64,000 nucleotides of DNA from JBGSKV01 sp041740975 (lineage in GTDB: Bacteria; Bdellovibrionota_B; Oligoflexia; Oligoflexales; JALZUQ01). Made by a program: the position numbers and the translations under genes. The DNA is taken from assembly GCA_041740975.1 (NCBI GenBank), contig JBGSKV010000004.1:1-64000 (forward strand). The letters run 5' to 3'. The number at the start of each line of letters is the position of its first letter. The first letter of the stretch is position 1. The notes under the pieces were generated by a model, which was not told where the DNA came from, searched no databases, and saw nothing but the letters and a program-made list of their open reading frames with translations. Of this stretch, positions 51,816-61,216 are shown piece after piece.

Positions 51816-53474
51816 ATGAACCTAGCTCTGCTTGCCGCATCCTTTATGGTCCTTTTGACCTTGGCATATTTCGTTTACGGAAGATGGCTCGCTCGGCAGT
51901 TTAAGTTGAATTTTAACGCTCAAACTCCCGCACATACCAAAGAAGACGGAATAGATTTCGTTCCAACGCAGCCGTTTTATTTATTTGGCCAGCATTTTTC
52001 AGCAATTGCTGCAGCTGGGCCCATCGCCGGGCCTATAGTCGCTTGCCAACTCTTCGGCTGGCTACCGGCGATGCTTTGGATTGCGCTCGGCGTGGTGATG
52101 ATCGGTGCGGTTCATGATTTCGTTTCCTTGGCGGCCTCAGTTCGTCATGAAGGTCAGTCCATCGCCGAAATCGCCAAAAAACAAATTAGCACTAAAGCTG
52201 GTCTAGCCATGCTTGGATTTATTTGGGTAGCACTTCTTTATATCATTGTGGCGTTTACAGATATCACGGCCAGCAGTTTTGTATCCGTTATTGAAGAACT
52301 GCAAGGTGCCGATATTGATTTTAATCCGGGCGGGGCTGTCGCAGCATCCAGCGTTATCTACTTGGGTGTTGCGCTGTTGATGGGATTGGCGCAACGTTTT
52401 CTGAAGCTTCCTCTGTGGCTTCTTACCCTGATCTTTGTACCAGCGGCATTCGCGGCGTCTTGGATTGGGACAGAAGTTTCGACTTATTTTATTTTACCCG
52501 CACACGCCTGGGCCATGTTGATACTGGTTTACTGTGCGATTGGTACGGTCGTTCCTGTTTGGCTCCTCTTGCAGCCGCGTGGGTTTTTAGGCGGTTTCAT
52601 TTTATATTTTGCTTTAATCGTCGGCCTCATTGGCATTTTTTTCGGTGGCTACGAAATCCAACAACCTGCTTTCAAAGGCTGGGTAGCGGAAGCAACGGGC
52701 GCGCACCTCTTTCCTTTTTTGTTTGTAACAATTGCATGCGGAGCATGTTCGGGTTTTCATGGTTTGGTTTGTTCGGGAACGACTTCTAAGCAAATTGACC
52801 GAGAAACTCATGTCCATCCGATCGGATACGGTGCGATGCTTGCGGAAGGATTTGTGGCGTTTATTGCACTGGCAGTCATTATGGTGATGACAACGCAAGA
52901 CATTCAAGGTCTGAAGCCTGGAACTATTTATGGAAACGGCATCGGACAGTTTTTGACAATTGTCATTGGCAAAGAACATTTGAATTTGGCGATCACTTTG
53001 GGAGCGATGGCGTTTTCTACTTTTGTTTTCGATACTTTGGATGTTTCGGCGAGACTTGGTCGTTACCTTGTGCAGGAGCTGACTGGACTACGTGGACGAG
53101 GCGGACAAGTGCTGGGAACGGTTTTGACATTAGGAATCCCGGCGGCCATTTTGTTTTATTCAGGTGAAGGCGCCTGGCTCAAGTACTGGACGTTGTTTGG
53201 TGCGTCCAATCAGCTTCTTGCGGCATTAACATTGCTTGCGGTGACATGTTGGCTTTATGAAGCGCGGCAACGCATTGCTTACACACTTTTGCCGATGTGT
53301 TTTGTTTTGACCATTACTTTGTGGGCGCTGGTGGATTTGACAATTGCGAATTTTAGAACAACTTCAGGATTGGATGTCGCCATGATCAATGGCGTTGCGA
53401 GTGCAACGCTGATTGTTTTGGCGATATATATCAATATAGAGGGTTTAAGACGAATACGACGACGCCTGTCGTAA
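51816..53474 (+). CDS. cstA: Carbon starvation protein CstA-type peptide/pyruvate transporter
   Basis: 552 residues from the ATG at 51816, preceded by GAGAGG. About fifteen membrane helices. Family landmarks: YGRWLARQF near the N-terminus, FGQHFSAIAAAGPIAGPI, MIGAVHDFVSLAASVRH and SGFHGLVCSGTTSKQ. Members take up peptides or pyruvate under starvation. Shorter than E. coli CstA (about 700), as in the compact form found in many bacteria. It follows the protease gene by 13 bases. Confidence 0.92.
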   Translation: MNLALLAASFMVLLTLAYFVYGRWLARQFKLNFNAQTPAHTKEDGIDFVPTQPFYLFGQHFSAIAAAGPIAGPIVACQLFGWLPAMLWIALGVVMIGAVHDFVSLAASVRHEGQSIAEIAKKQISTKAGLAMLGFIWVALLYIIVAFTDITASSFVSVIEELQGADIDFNPGGAVAASSVIYLGVALLMGLAQRFLKLPLWLLTLIFVPAAFAASWIGTEVSTYFILPAHAWAMLILVYCAIGTVVPVWLLLQPRGFLGGFILYFALIVGLIGIFFGGYEIQQPAFKGWVAEATGAHLFPFLFVTIACGACSGFHGLVCSGTTSKQIDRETHVHPIGYGAMLAEGFVAFIALAVIMVMTTQDIQGLKPGTIYGNGIGQFLTIVIGKEHLNLAITLGAMAFSTFVFDTLDVSARLGRYLVQELTGLRGRGGQVLGTVLTLGIPAAILFYSGEGAWLKYWTLFGASNQLLAALTLLAVTCWLYEARQRIAYTLLPMCFVLTITLWALVDLTIANFRTTSGLDVAMINGVASATLIVLAIYINIEGLRRIRRRLS

Positions 53475-53584
53475 CGAAATCTAAGCAATTTACCTTGCCT
53501 TAAATATAACCATATTTAATACTAGCCTAAGTAAATAACCGACTTTTCGTAAGATGACACACCAAGATATTCGGATCATGTGGA

Positions 53585-56299
53585 GTGACATATATCAAAT
53601 TATTGACTTCCAACTCAATCAAGAGAGTCGCCGGCTTTGGTCTCGGGATTTTTATATTTGTATCTGGCTTTTTGGTCATTGGAAGCTTCGCTGGCATCAC
53701 TGAAAATATTTTACCCAAAGGAAAATACTTTCATCAAGAGTTTCCCTGTATCAGCTTCAATCCCTATCGAACCTACGGAAGTCCTCCAACCATTGATGCA
53801 AAAGTTAATGAAGATCAACTTCGATCTGATCTACAAAAAATTAAAGAATATTCTTCTTGTGTGCGAACTTACAGCGCCACCGGTGTGAGTGCAACTATTC
53901 CGCGTCTAGCTTCAGAATACGGGATGACTGTTATTCTCGGCGCATTTCTATCGTCGGACAAGAAAAGAAATAAAAAAGAACTTCAAAATATAGTCCTGAT
54001 AGCCAATGCGAATGCAAATGTCTCGCACGTTATTGTTGGAAATGAAGTGCTATTGCACTTAAAAAACGATGATGGTTACATGAGTTTATCTTACCGGGAG
54101 CTCGTGCATGCATTACGTTGGGTAAGAAAACAAACGAAAAAACCGGTTTCTTACGGGGACGTTGCTGGCATTTGGCTGCAAAGGCGAGATTTGCTGAATG
54201 AAGTCGACTTCATTACGGCGCATTTTTTGCCGTACTGGAAAGACATCGATCTTGAAGACGCCTTGAGCTGGACTCGATCTGAATACGATCAGATCGTAAA
54301 AATAACAAAGAAGCCAATTTTTATGGGAGAAGTAGGGTGGCCAACAAGGGGCGCGGTTTACGGCGGCGGCTTACCTTCACCGGTAAATCAGGCAAACTAT
54401 CTCAAGAAGTTAACAACGATTTTGCGAACGGAAAAATGGTCGCAATCCATGGAGCCAAAATTCAACGTCGTTGAAGCCTTTGATCAACCATGGAAAGCAT
54501 ATAGTCGCGAAGGCCGTGTGGCAAGGCATTGGGGTATTTTTGATGCTGCCGCAAACATCAAAAGTTTTAGAAAAACTGAAAGGATCGTTCCGAACTATTT
54601 TGCAGTTGTTGTTCTTAGTCTCGCTTCTCTTCTCTTCGTCATTTTGTATCTAACTGGCGTAAAAATTGCGAGTTTCTCGACCGTTCCGCAGCTTTTTTGG
54701 TGGTCTTCAAGTTTAGCTTCGACACTTATGATATCGGCAATTACCATCATCGGGGCTGATTTAGACTACATGATTGGATTGACCTCAATATTTGCCGTTA
54801 TCGGACTAATTTGTATTAATGCAATGATTGCAATCGAAGCATTTGTAAATTGCAAAGTTATGCAAGACAAAGCCGGAGTCCAGAATCAAGTTTCGCCTTC
54901 TCAAAATCAAAGTAAGCTCCATGAGAAATTTGTTTCCATTCATATGCCTTGCGCGAATGAACCCCCCGAGCAAGTCATAGAATCTATAAGATCAATTTGC
55001 AAATTGGATTATAAGAATTTTGAAATTCTTGTGATTATTAACAATACTTTTGAAGAATCAATGTGGATGCCAGTTGAGAAGTTCTGCCAAGGTCTCGAAA
55101 CTCACGTGCGTTTTATAAATCTTGGTCGCATTACCGGATACAAAGCAGGTGCATTGAACAGGGCTTTGAAGTTAGCAAATCCTGACGCGGAACTCATTGC
55201 TATCGTCGATGCTGACTACCTGGTTGAACCTGATTGGCTTCGTAAAGTCGTTCCCCTTTTCAGCGATGAGAACGTAGCTTCGGTGCAGTGCCCGCAGGAT
55301 TACCGAGGCTATGAGGGATCGGTCTGCAAAACGATGATGAGAGACGAGCTTCAAGGCTTTTTTGATATCGGCATGGTGGAACGCGCGAAAGTAAATGCCC
55401 CGGTCCAACATGGAACACTGCTGACGTTGCGAAAAGATGTTTTAATTGAGCTTGGAAGTTGGAACGAACGCTCCATTTGTGAAGATGCGGAACTGGGCTT
55501 GCGAATCTTGGCTACTGGCCGAAAAATTCTTTACTTAAGGTTGAATGCTGGAAGAGGCTTACTTCCTGCTTCTCAGCTGGCGTACGCAAGGCAAAGATAC
55601 CGATGGGTTTTTGGTGGGTTAAGGATCATATTCACGCAATGGCGGCTATTTTTGCCAAGGTCAAAGAGCCTGACAACTTCGCAAAAATTTTATTTTTTTT
55701 GGGGATGGTTTCCTTGGCTGGCCGACGCAACGTTCATTCCTTTTTTTGTATTTTCTTTTTTGATTGGTATTTCCATCGTGATGGATCCAAAGTTCATTCC
55801 TTCACCCATCTATACTCTGCCACTCATTCTTTTCGTAGTTCATAGACTGGTAAGTATTGTGATGAACTATCGAAATCGAGTTCAAATTAATAGGCGCCGT
55901 ATGTTTCTGTCGATTGTAAGCGGTCTAGCCTTAACTTCTGTCGTGTCTTTTGCAGCAATTTCGGCAATGTGTGGGTTTAAGGCCGAATTCATCAGCACGC
56001 TCAAAGGTATGCCTAGCGGTGCTTTGATGCGCTTGAATATTAAAAGAGGACTATGGGTTGTTTACAATTGGGGGGTCGATTCTTTTATTGGCCTAGCTAT
56101 GCTGATCTTGGCCTTTTTAGTTCTGAAGTCAACTGCGTTTTCTCTCGAAGGGATTTGTTGGTCAGTTTATTTGATTGTTTTTTCATTGCCTGGCTTGGCT
56201 TCTACCTTTGTCAGAGTTTCTTATTTTTTTAATTCTCTAAGTCCCCTGTCTGCAAGCATTCTAAATGTCAGTAAGGAGAAGCCTGGTCATGACCTATGA
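53585..56299 (+). CDS. Fused GH17-GT2 membrane protein, beta-glucan synthase type
   Basis: 904 residues. After an N-terminal membrane segment, residues 45-340 form a GH17-like domain: the acid/base Glu is near 152 in VGNEVLLH and the nucleophile Glu near 249 in FMGEVGWPTRG. Two or three membrane helices follow, then a GT2 domain: VDADYL near 541 (metal and UDP-sugar), CEDAELGLRIL, and QRYRW near 669, and then several C-terminal helices. The layout matches bacterial beta-1,3/1,6-glucan synthases of the NdvB/NdvC group. GTG start, without a clear ribosome binding site. The next gene overlaps by 11 bases. Confidence 0.85.
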   Translation: MTYIKLLTSNSIKRVAGFGLGIFIFVSGFLVIGSFAGITENILPKGKYFHQEFPCISFNPYRTYGSPPTIDAKVNEDQLRSDLQKIKEYSSCVRTYSATGVSATIPRLASEYGMTVILGAFLSSDKKRNKKELQNIVLIANANANVSHVIVGNEVLLHLKNDDGYMSLSYRELVHALRWVRKQTKKPVSYGDVAGIWLQRRDLLNEVDFITAHFLPYWKDIDLEDALSWTRSEYDQIVKITKKPIFMGEVGWPTRGAVYGGGLPSPVNQANYLKKLTTILRTEKWSQSMEPKFNVVEAFDQPWKAYSREGRVARHWGIFDAAANIKSFRKTERIVPNYFAVVVLSLASLLFVILYLTGVKIASFSTVPQLFWWSSSLASTLMISAITIIGADLDYMIGLTSIFAVIGLICINAMIAIEAFVNCKVMQDKAGVQNQVSPSQNQSKLHEKFVSIHMPCANEPPEQVIESIRSICKLDYKNFEILVIINNTFEESMWMPVEKFCQGLETHVRFINLGRITGYKAGALNRALKLANPDAELIAIVDADYLVEPDWLRKVVPLFSDENVASVQCPQDYRGYEGSVCKTMMRDELQGFFDIGMVERAKVNAPVQHGTLLTLRKDVLIELGSWNERSICEDAELGLRILATGRKILYLRLNAGRGLLPASQLAYARQRYRWVFGGLRIIFTQWRLFLPRSKSLTTSQKFYFFWGWFPWLADATFIPFFVFSFLIGISIVMDPKFIPSPIYTLPLILFVVHRLVSIVMNYRNRVQINRRRMFLSIVSGLALTSVVSFAAISAMCGFKAEFISTLKGMPSGALMRLNIKRGLWVVYNWGVDSFIGLAMLILAFLVLKSTAFSLEGICWSVYLIVFSLPGLASTFVRVSYFFNSLSPLSASILNVSKEKPGHDL

Positions 56300-56846
56300 A
56301 TTGCGAAGTTTCATTTGCGCTTTTGCTTTGACCTTTTCGAATGTTGGTTTAGCAGTTGCCGTCCCATCTCGAATGTTTTTTGAATATGATCATTTGAAAT
56401 TGGACGTACCGATGTTGGTTGGGATTGAAATCGATATCCCTGAAGGTGCTATTTTGACCTATTCTAATCATGACGAGGACTTCGCAGAACCAATTGTCTC
56501 AGCAGATGCGCGCAAATATGTTTCTGTCATTGGTCCTTTTTACCCCACTCCTGAGAAGTTTAAGTGGATTGGAAACACCGCTGTTTCGGGATTTCAGAAA
56601 AAACTCGTATTACTCTTTCGCGTTGTAAACCAGCCTGAGTTTCACAAGCGGGGCTGGGGAAACTCACTTGATCTAACCTATGAATTGGAAATGACGTTTT
56701 GTTTCCGCGAGAGTGCTTCCTGTCGCTCGGTCGTGCTGAAGGGTGAAGGTCAGTGCGGCATGGCTGAATCACAGCCTAATTTGACTAATTTTGGTAAGCG
56801 AGTGCAGCAAATCACTCCCATGTATCACCTTTTGGATGCGCATTAG
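56289..56846 (+). CDS. Secreted or periplasmic protein co-transcribed with the glucan synthase
   Basis: 185 residues from the ATG at 56289 (AAGGAG about 11 bases upstream). Signal peptide with YELRSFICAFALTFSNVGLAVA. Mature part is beta-rich with one likely disulfide (TFCFRESASC) and a third Cys in QCGMAES. It overlaps the 3' end of the GH17-GT2 gene, which suggests a role in export or modification of the glucan. Family not recognised. Confidence 0.72.
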   Translation: MTYELRSFICAFALTFSNVGLAVAVPSRMFFEYDHLKLDVPMLVGIEIDIPEGAILTYSNHDEDFAEPIVSADARKYVSVIGPFYPTPEKFKWIGNTAVSGFQKKLVLLFRVVNQPEFHKRGWGNSLDLTYELEMTFCFRESASCRSVVLKGEGQCGMAESQPNLTNFGKRVQQITPMYHLLDAH

Positions 56847-56937
56847 GGTTCTTGCTGGGAAGCTTGTGCATGTGTTAGCATGGTCAAAATATAAAAGATT
56901 TGTAGCTTGTTTGGGGTGAATTCATTCAGGAGACGCG

Positions 56938-58017
56938 ATGATTTCAAAATGCAAATGGCCATTAGTGGCAGTTTTTCTTTTTGCACTGGGGTATTTTTGT
57001 GGTGCATTTTTTACAAATTCCTCGCGGAATAATGATCTTCTCGCCACTAACCAACAGACCATTGAAAAACTGAAATCCACAGTACTTGATATTAATGATA
57101 TCGACGCTAATTTTGAAACTGTATTTCATTCTCTTGCTGATCGCGTCATGGTATATCCGACTGAGAATTATTATTATTTCAGCATGAAAGATCAGGGTTC
57201 CGAAATCTGGGGAAACTTTCGCCTGGATAGTATTGATCGCGAAGAAGGAATTATAAGTTTTGCGTATTACCAGGTCGTTCCTAATAGTGAGTACTACTAC
57301 AACCACAATAATCTTTGGCATAAAGAATATAGCGCGAAGGACGGAGTGGAAGTTAAAAAGCTTGATAAGCTGACGTATTCTGTTTCCTACCGTGGCAAAA
57401 CTAAGATTTTCGAGCTAAATAATCTCGAGCAGAAGATGCCTCCAGATAAACTTACGCCGGACGAGGAATTTGTCTCTCGTATGCAGGATGAGTCTGGATT
57501 TCAGTTCTACATGGTTTTTAACCGTAAAATTAATTGGTTTTATTATATTCTCGACGAAAGGGAGCCACTCCCAGATATCTTGCACCCCTATGGCAAGGAT
57601 ATCTATTTGGGACGTCTTTCGGAGTTTGCTTTTTATAGCGACAAAGAGTTTGATCGCAAAATCTTATTTGCCATCGCAGAACGCAACGTCATTCGAAATA
57701 ACTATTACGATGGGCCTTTCGATCAGCTGGCCGATAATTTCATTGATGTCGACAAGTTCGAAAAATTGGTGGTTCAGGCTTATCCCTTCTTTAAGGGAAA
57801 AGTCAAAGGGCGGGGCGATTTCGTGGATGAAAATGGTCGAAGAAAAAATAGCCGAATTTCTATTTCGCCCTATCATCCTTATGCCGCTATTCGCGATATT
57901 TGGATTATTTTTTCAAACTGTGAAGAGAGCTTTGGTCGTAATCAATCCGAGTTTCTCGGCTGTCTTACGGAGAATCCGAGGCTAGTTGCCGCAGGTAAGC
58001 GACTGTCGCGAAAATGA
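56938..58017 (+). CDS. Single-pass membrane-anchored protein of unknown function
   Basis: 359 residues. One N-terminal anchor (CKWPLVAVFLFALGYFCGAFF) then a short helical linker (NQQTIEKLKSTVLDI) and a large Tyr-rich domain outside the membrane (TENYYYFSMKDQGSEIWG, EYYYNHNNLWHKEY, NWFYYILDEREPL). The Cys pair near the C-terminus (NCEESF, LGCLTEN) may be a disulfide. No family recognised. AGGAGACGCG lies right before the ATG. Confidence 0.75.
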   Translation: MISKCKWPLVAVFLFALGYFCGAFFTNSSRNNDLLATNQQTIEKLKSTVLDINDIDANFETVFHSLADRVMVYPTENYYYFSMKDQGSEIWGNFRLDSIDREEGIISFAYYQVVPNSEYYYNHNNLWHKEYSAKDGVEVKKLDKLTYSVSYRGKTKIFELNNLEQKMPPDKLTPDEEFVSRMQDESGFQFYMVFNRKINWFYYILDEREPLPDILHPYGKDIYLGRLSEFAFYSDKEFDRKILFAIAERNVIRNNYYDGPFDQLADNFIDVDKFEKLVVQAYPFFKGKVKGRGDFVDENGRRKNSRISISPYHPYAAIRDIWIIFSNCEESFGRNQSEFLGCLTENPRLVAAGKRLSRK

Positions 58018-58053
58018 ATCCAATTGGACCAGCTATTAACTTGATTTCGAGAA

Positions 58054-58629
58054 TCAATAAGGCGGGCAGCCGGAAGGCTTTGGTTTAACATTGCAGTATC
58101 CTGTCGTGGCAGCTGGATCGTGCCCCTGTTGGGACGGAACTGGTTGGTGCTTAGGTGAGCCTGCTTTTTGATGCTCTATTGAAGCTATTTTACTGTGACC
58201 GGTGACATCAGTTTCAGGAATGGAATCTGAGCTTGGGCCTGGTCGATGTGTTTCCGTCACGTAAGGGTTGTGACCCCGTTGACTATCCGCAACGCTATGG
58301 TCCTTGGAGTCGACACCAACGTGTTTTGCTGAGGGGGCAGGATCATGTCCACCCTGTGACGCGGACGGAGTATGGCGTGCGCTGTCACCGGATTTATGAG
58401 CTGCGGAAGCGCTATAACTATGTTTTTCGCCGCCAGCACTCTTTGTAGGGTTATGGCCATCAGGTGAGCTTGGCGGTGTATGGGTATATATGCCAAGACT
58501 TCTGCCGACGCCTTTGTCGAGCGTTCCTTTAATATTAGTATCGGATTTTTTGGGCGAGATTGTCGGTTTACAACCGGTCGAAAACAAACCAAGTAAAATT
58601 GTTATGGACAATAAAGGTAACTTTGACAT
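58054..58629 (-). CDS. His-rich repeat lipoprotein
   Basis: 191 residues from the ATG at 58629 (GGAGAG upstream), signal ending LFSTGC. The mature chain is low in hydrophobics and rich in His, Ser, Gly and Pro. Four 12-residue units share the pattern HxxxxSxxGH[N/D]P: HTPPSSPDGHNP, HTPSASQGGHDP, HSVADSQRGHNP and HQPVPSQQGHDP, with more His between them. Cys near the C-terminus (YCNVKPKPSGCPP) may pair. Metal binding in the envelope is a reasonable inference; the fold is likely extended. Confidence 0.78.
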   Translation of the reverse strand: MSKLPLLSITILLGLFSTGCKPTISPKKSDTNIKGTLDKGVGRSLGIYTHTPPSSPDGHNPTKSAGGEKHSYSASAAHKSGDSARHTPSASQGGHDPAPSAKHVGVDSKDHSVADSQRGHNPYVTETHRPGPSSDSIPETDVTGHSKIASIEHQKAGSPKHQPVPSQQGHDPAATTGYCNVKPKPSGCPPY

Positions 58630-58789
58630 AAATCTCTCCGTTGCGACGTCTGGGGTTTGTTTGTTTACGGCCGAAACGATGCAGACTCTCTCAGATTGTT
58701 GGGCACACAAACAATGACGCGATGTTATGGGTTTATTATTACAACTAAGGTATGAGATGGCTACTGCGAATTTTTTTTAGTTCGAAAAA

Positions 58790-59128
58790 TCAGATCGGTC
58801 CAGTCCCGAGCTTAAGAATCAAATCATAATCATCAGCTTGTATAGGATCATCAACTGCCGCAATGGTACGGGTTTCGACTTTGCATTTCTTGCATTGAAA
58901 GATCAGAACCAAGCCTTTGTTGGATGTCAGATCGTAGCGTACCGCCGGCATCAAGCCTTGGCAGGGATTGGCGCGGTCTCCGGGGTTCATATCGACATGC
59001 TTAGATGTTAGGCAAAATGGGCAATGGTTTCGGCAAGTCGACTTGCGGGGAAGAACTGTTTTACCGCAGACTTCGCAGTTAAATTCTTCGTTTCGATATT
59101 GAAATTGTCGATCTTTTGTTTCGGACAT
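58790..59128 (-). CDS. RNHCP-domain zinc protein
   Basis: 112 residues. Two CxxC sites: FNCEVCGKTVLP and RNHCPFCLTSKHVD, the second being the RNHCP motif after which the family is named, then a third pair FQCKKCKVETRT. A double zinc-ribbon-like protein of unknown role, probably cytoplasmic. No other domain. Confidence 0.9.
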   Translation of the reverse strand: MSETKDRQFQYRNEEFNCEVCGKTVLPRKSTCRNHCPFCLTSKHVDMNPGDRANPCQGLMPAVRYDLTSNKGLVLIFQCKKCKVETRTIAAVDDPIQADDYDLILKLGTGPI

Positions 59129-59180
59129 ATACTAGCCCACTGTGACCTAAGGTCTATATCAGTTGGATAAGGAATTTGTC

Positions 59181-59339
59181 ATGCTATTCAGTAAAGCGGA
59201 TCTCGAAATTGGCAGCATGGAAGAACTCGTTGGCTTCTTGCCGATTTTTATTCTCATTGCACTTTTGGCCCCATTCTTAATTGCAGCCTACTCGCTTGGA
59301 TTCGTTATGGATCAAGTGGGCTGGTTGAAAGATTCTTAA
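59181..59339 (+). CDS. 52-residue single-pass membrane protein
   Basis: Short frame with AAGGA 7 bases before the ATG. It encodes MLFSKADLEIGSMEELVGFL then PIFILIALLAPFLIAAYSLG, one clear membrane helix, and a short polar C-terminus. Its stop is 12 bases before the next gene, on the same strand, so they likely form an operon. Too short for most gene callers; family unknown. Confidence 0.55.
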   Translation: MLFSKADLEIGSMEELVGFLPIFILIALLAPFLIAAYSLGFVMDQVGWLKDS

Positions 59340-59351
59340 GAATTCATTCAC

Positions 59352-59963
59352 ATGATTGATTTAAAAAATGCTGAACTTATTGTTCTTCAACTTCAGCCAC
59401 ATGTTCAGCTCGTTGAAGATGCCTACATTGCGTCGAAGCCGGATGAACTTATGCGGTCTGCCTATAAGCTTCTGCGTGAAATCCGGGCCAGCAAAAACCT
59501 TACGCAAGAAAAATTTGATGAGTTTTATCAAGCACTCGACGAGTTAAGTGATTCACTTAATCTTGATTCTGCGTCGAGACGTCAATGCGTTAAAGATTGC
59601 ATCGAAAAATCAAATTTACTAGGCTCACCAGGGCATGCCATGACCGCTCTGATTGACAAGATAGACGAAAAGGCTTTACCTGAGTTTCATAGACCCCACG
59701 CGACACTTTACGACTGGGCTCTGGAAGTGTTTTCCAGTTCTAAAGGCTACTCTTGGCATATCATGCAGTCTAAAGACGAGAGACCAAGAGGCATCAAGGC
59801 ATCCCAGCAGGCTTCGGCATGTAAGCGGACGAATGCTGTCATGGATGAAATCCTCACGGCGACGGCAATGCCTCAGATAGCCGGGATTTCACGTCTTTCG
59901 TCCGATATTAAGCAAATCAAGATATTGGTAGAAAAACTAAAACAGATTTTTTCGGAAGCTTAG
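59352..59963 (+). CDS. Helical protein of unknown function
   Basis: 203 residues, predicted almost entirely helical, without signal peptide or membrane segment. Segments such as NAELIVLQLQPHVQLVED, LMRSAYKLLREIRASKNL and FDEFYQALDELSDSLNL suggest a helix bundle. One Cys pair in RRQCVKDCIEK. No family recognised. Preceded by a small membrane protein on the same strand. Confidence 0.65.
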   Translation: MIDLKNAELIVLQLQPHVQLVEDAYIASKPDELMRSAYKLLREIRASKNLTQEKFDEFYQALDELSDSLNLDSASRRQCVKDCIEKSNLLGSPGHAMTALIDKIDEKALPEFHRPHATLYDWALEVFSSSKGYSWHIMQSKDERPRGIKASQQASACKRTNAVMDEILTATAMPQIAGISRLSSDIKQIKILVEKLKQIFSEA

Positions 59964-60056
59964 AAAGCGTAAGTCCAGCGGCCAATCCCCATAGCCGCCA
60001 ATCTTGAATTACAAATCAAAAGCCTATAAACTTAAGCATCACAACGTCGAGTTTGT

Positions 60057-60443
60057 ATGAGTATTCAACTCAATCACACAATTGTCCATGCGCGGGATCA
60101 ACGCGAATCTGCAAATTTTATGGCCGAAATCCTCGGCCTGCCAAAACCCGTGACCTTTTATCATTTTCAAGTCGTGCAAGTGGCCAATGGAGTAAGCTTG
60201 GACTTTCTAAGCACGGACCAAGACATACAAGTGCAGCACTATGCTTTCCTTGTGTCAGAGTCTGAATTCGATGAGATCTTCGGTCGCATCAAAGGTCGAG
60301 GACTGCGCTATTGGGCCGATCCATTAGGAAAACATGAACACCAGATTAATCACCACGATGGTGGTAGGGGTGTTTACTTTCAAGATCCATCAGGGCATTA
60401 CTTAGAAATTTTGACGCGCCCCTATGGCAGTGGGAGCAAGTGA
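60057..60443 (+). CDS. VOC family (glyoxalase-like) protein
   Basis: 128 residues made of two beta-alpha-beta-beta-beta units. IQLNHTIVHARDQRESANFMAEIL at the start supplies His6 as a probable metal ligand; RGVYFQDPSGHYLEILT near the C-terminus has the PSG...E motif with the usual Glu ligand. VOC proteins include glyoxalases, dioxygenases and antibiotic-resistance proteins; which one is unknown. The next gene starts 2 bases after its stop. Confidence 0.88.
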   Translation: MSIQLNHTIVHARDQRESANFMAEILGLPKPVTFYHFQVVQVANGVSLDFLSTDQDIQVQHYAFLVSESEFDEIFGRIKGRGLRYWADPLGKHEHQINHHDGGRGVYFQDPSGHYLEILTRPYGSGSK

Positions 60444-60444
60444 T

Positions 60445-61107
60445 ATGTTTAAAAAAATTCTCGTTGTATCGGTGTTTTCAGGTTTGATTGCCGGCGCGAC
60501 AAACTTGAACGTGAACGAGAAAATTTGGTCGCAAATTGACGCGGTTAACGCTCTTATCAAGCCCAAAGGCGTGCGCTACGACGCGGCCATTATTTCTAAG
60601 GCACTGGAAGATGCTGTTAAGATCCTTAAAGATCGGGCTTTTGAAGATGACTATCAGTCGATTCGTTCACATGCGTTGACGAAGGACTTCAAAGAAGCGG
60701 ATAAGATGCGAACGCGCGCTGAGCCAGTCTTTGTTATTCAGTTTGATGGTGATCATGACGTCCAGCAAATTGATTTCAAACTCATTTCATCGCTGGTGGC
60801 ACCTGCATCTGAGGCTCAGTCTTTCGTAGACTCCTACCCGGACTACATCAACGCGGTAGCTGCCCTGCAGCCAGAATGGGACAGTTTGGATTGTTATTTG
60901 GCGCCATTCAACTATGAGCTAGCACCTACGGATGTGAAGCAGGCCCGAACAAATTATCCAAGGATACATAAACAATGGACGGAGTTTGCTAAAGTCTGGA
61001 AGCTTCCTTTTTTCAAGAAATCTGCGCAGATGGCTGTTCGTTGTCTAGAAGCTGCAGACAAGCGTGATAAGAAAGCCGCGGCACCTTCGAAACCTGCGAA
61101 AAAGTAA
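60445..61107 (+). CDS. Secreted or periplasmic protein of unknown function
   Basis: 220 residues from the ATG at 60445, with signal peptide MFKKILVVSVFSGLIAGATN. Helical mature part with a Lys/Ala/Pro-rich tail (KRDKKAAAPSKPAKK). Two Cys (DCYLA, RCLEA). Starts right after the VOC gene stop. A shorter overlap start at 60424 is possible. Family not recognised. Confidence 0.7.
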   Translation: MFKKILVVSVFSGLIAGATNLNVNEKIWSQIDAVNALIKPKGVRYDAAIISKALEDAVKILKDRAFEDDYQSIRSHALTKDFKEADKMRTRAEPVFVIQFDGDHDVQQIDFKLISSLVAPASEAQSFVDSYPDYINAVAALQPEWDSLDCYLAPFNYELAPTDVKQARTNYPRIHKQWTEFAKVWKLPFFKKSAQMAVRCLEAADKRDKKAAAPSKPAKK

Positions 61108-61112
61108 AAAGC

Positions 61113-61172
61113 CATTCAGAGAGAAGCGAAGCTCTCCTCTTGGTTAAGAGGAGGCTTCGCTTTTTCTGAATG
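61113..61172. terminator. Long stem-loop terminator
   Basis: Outer arms CATTCAGA (61113-61120) and TCTGAATG (61165-61172) enclose an inner perfect stem (AGCGAAGC-TCTCCTCTT against AAGAGGAG-GCTTCGCT), loop GGTT, with TTTTT after the inner stem. It lies between two convergent genes and can serve both strands. One arm sequence recurs at 18517-18535. Confidence 0.75.
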
Positions 61173-61216
61173 ACTTATCAAGGCCGCAAGTTAGAGGGCG
61201 AGCAGCCGATATTCCA

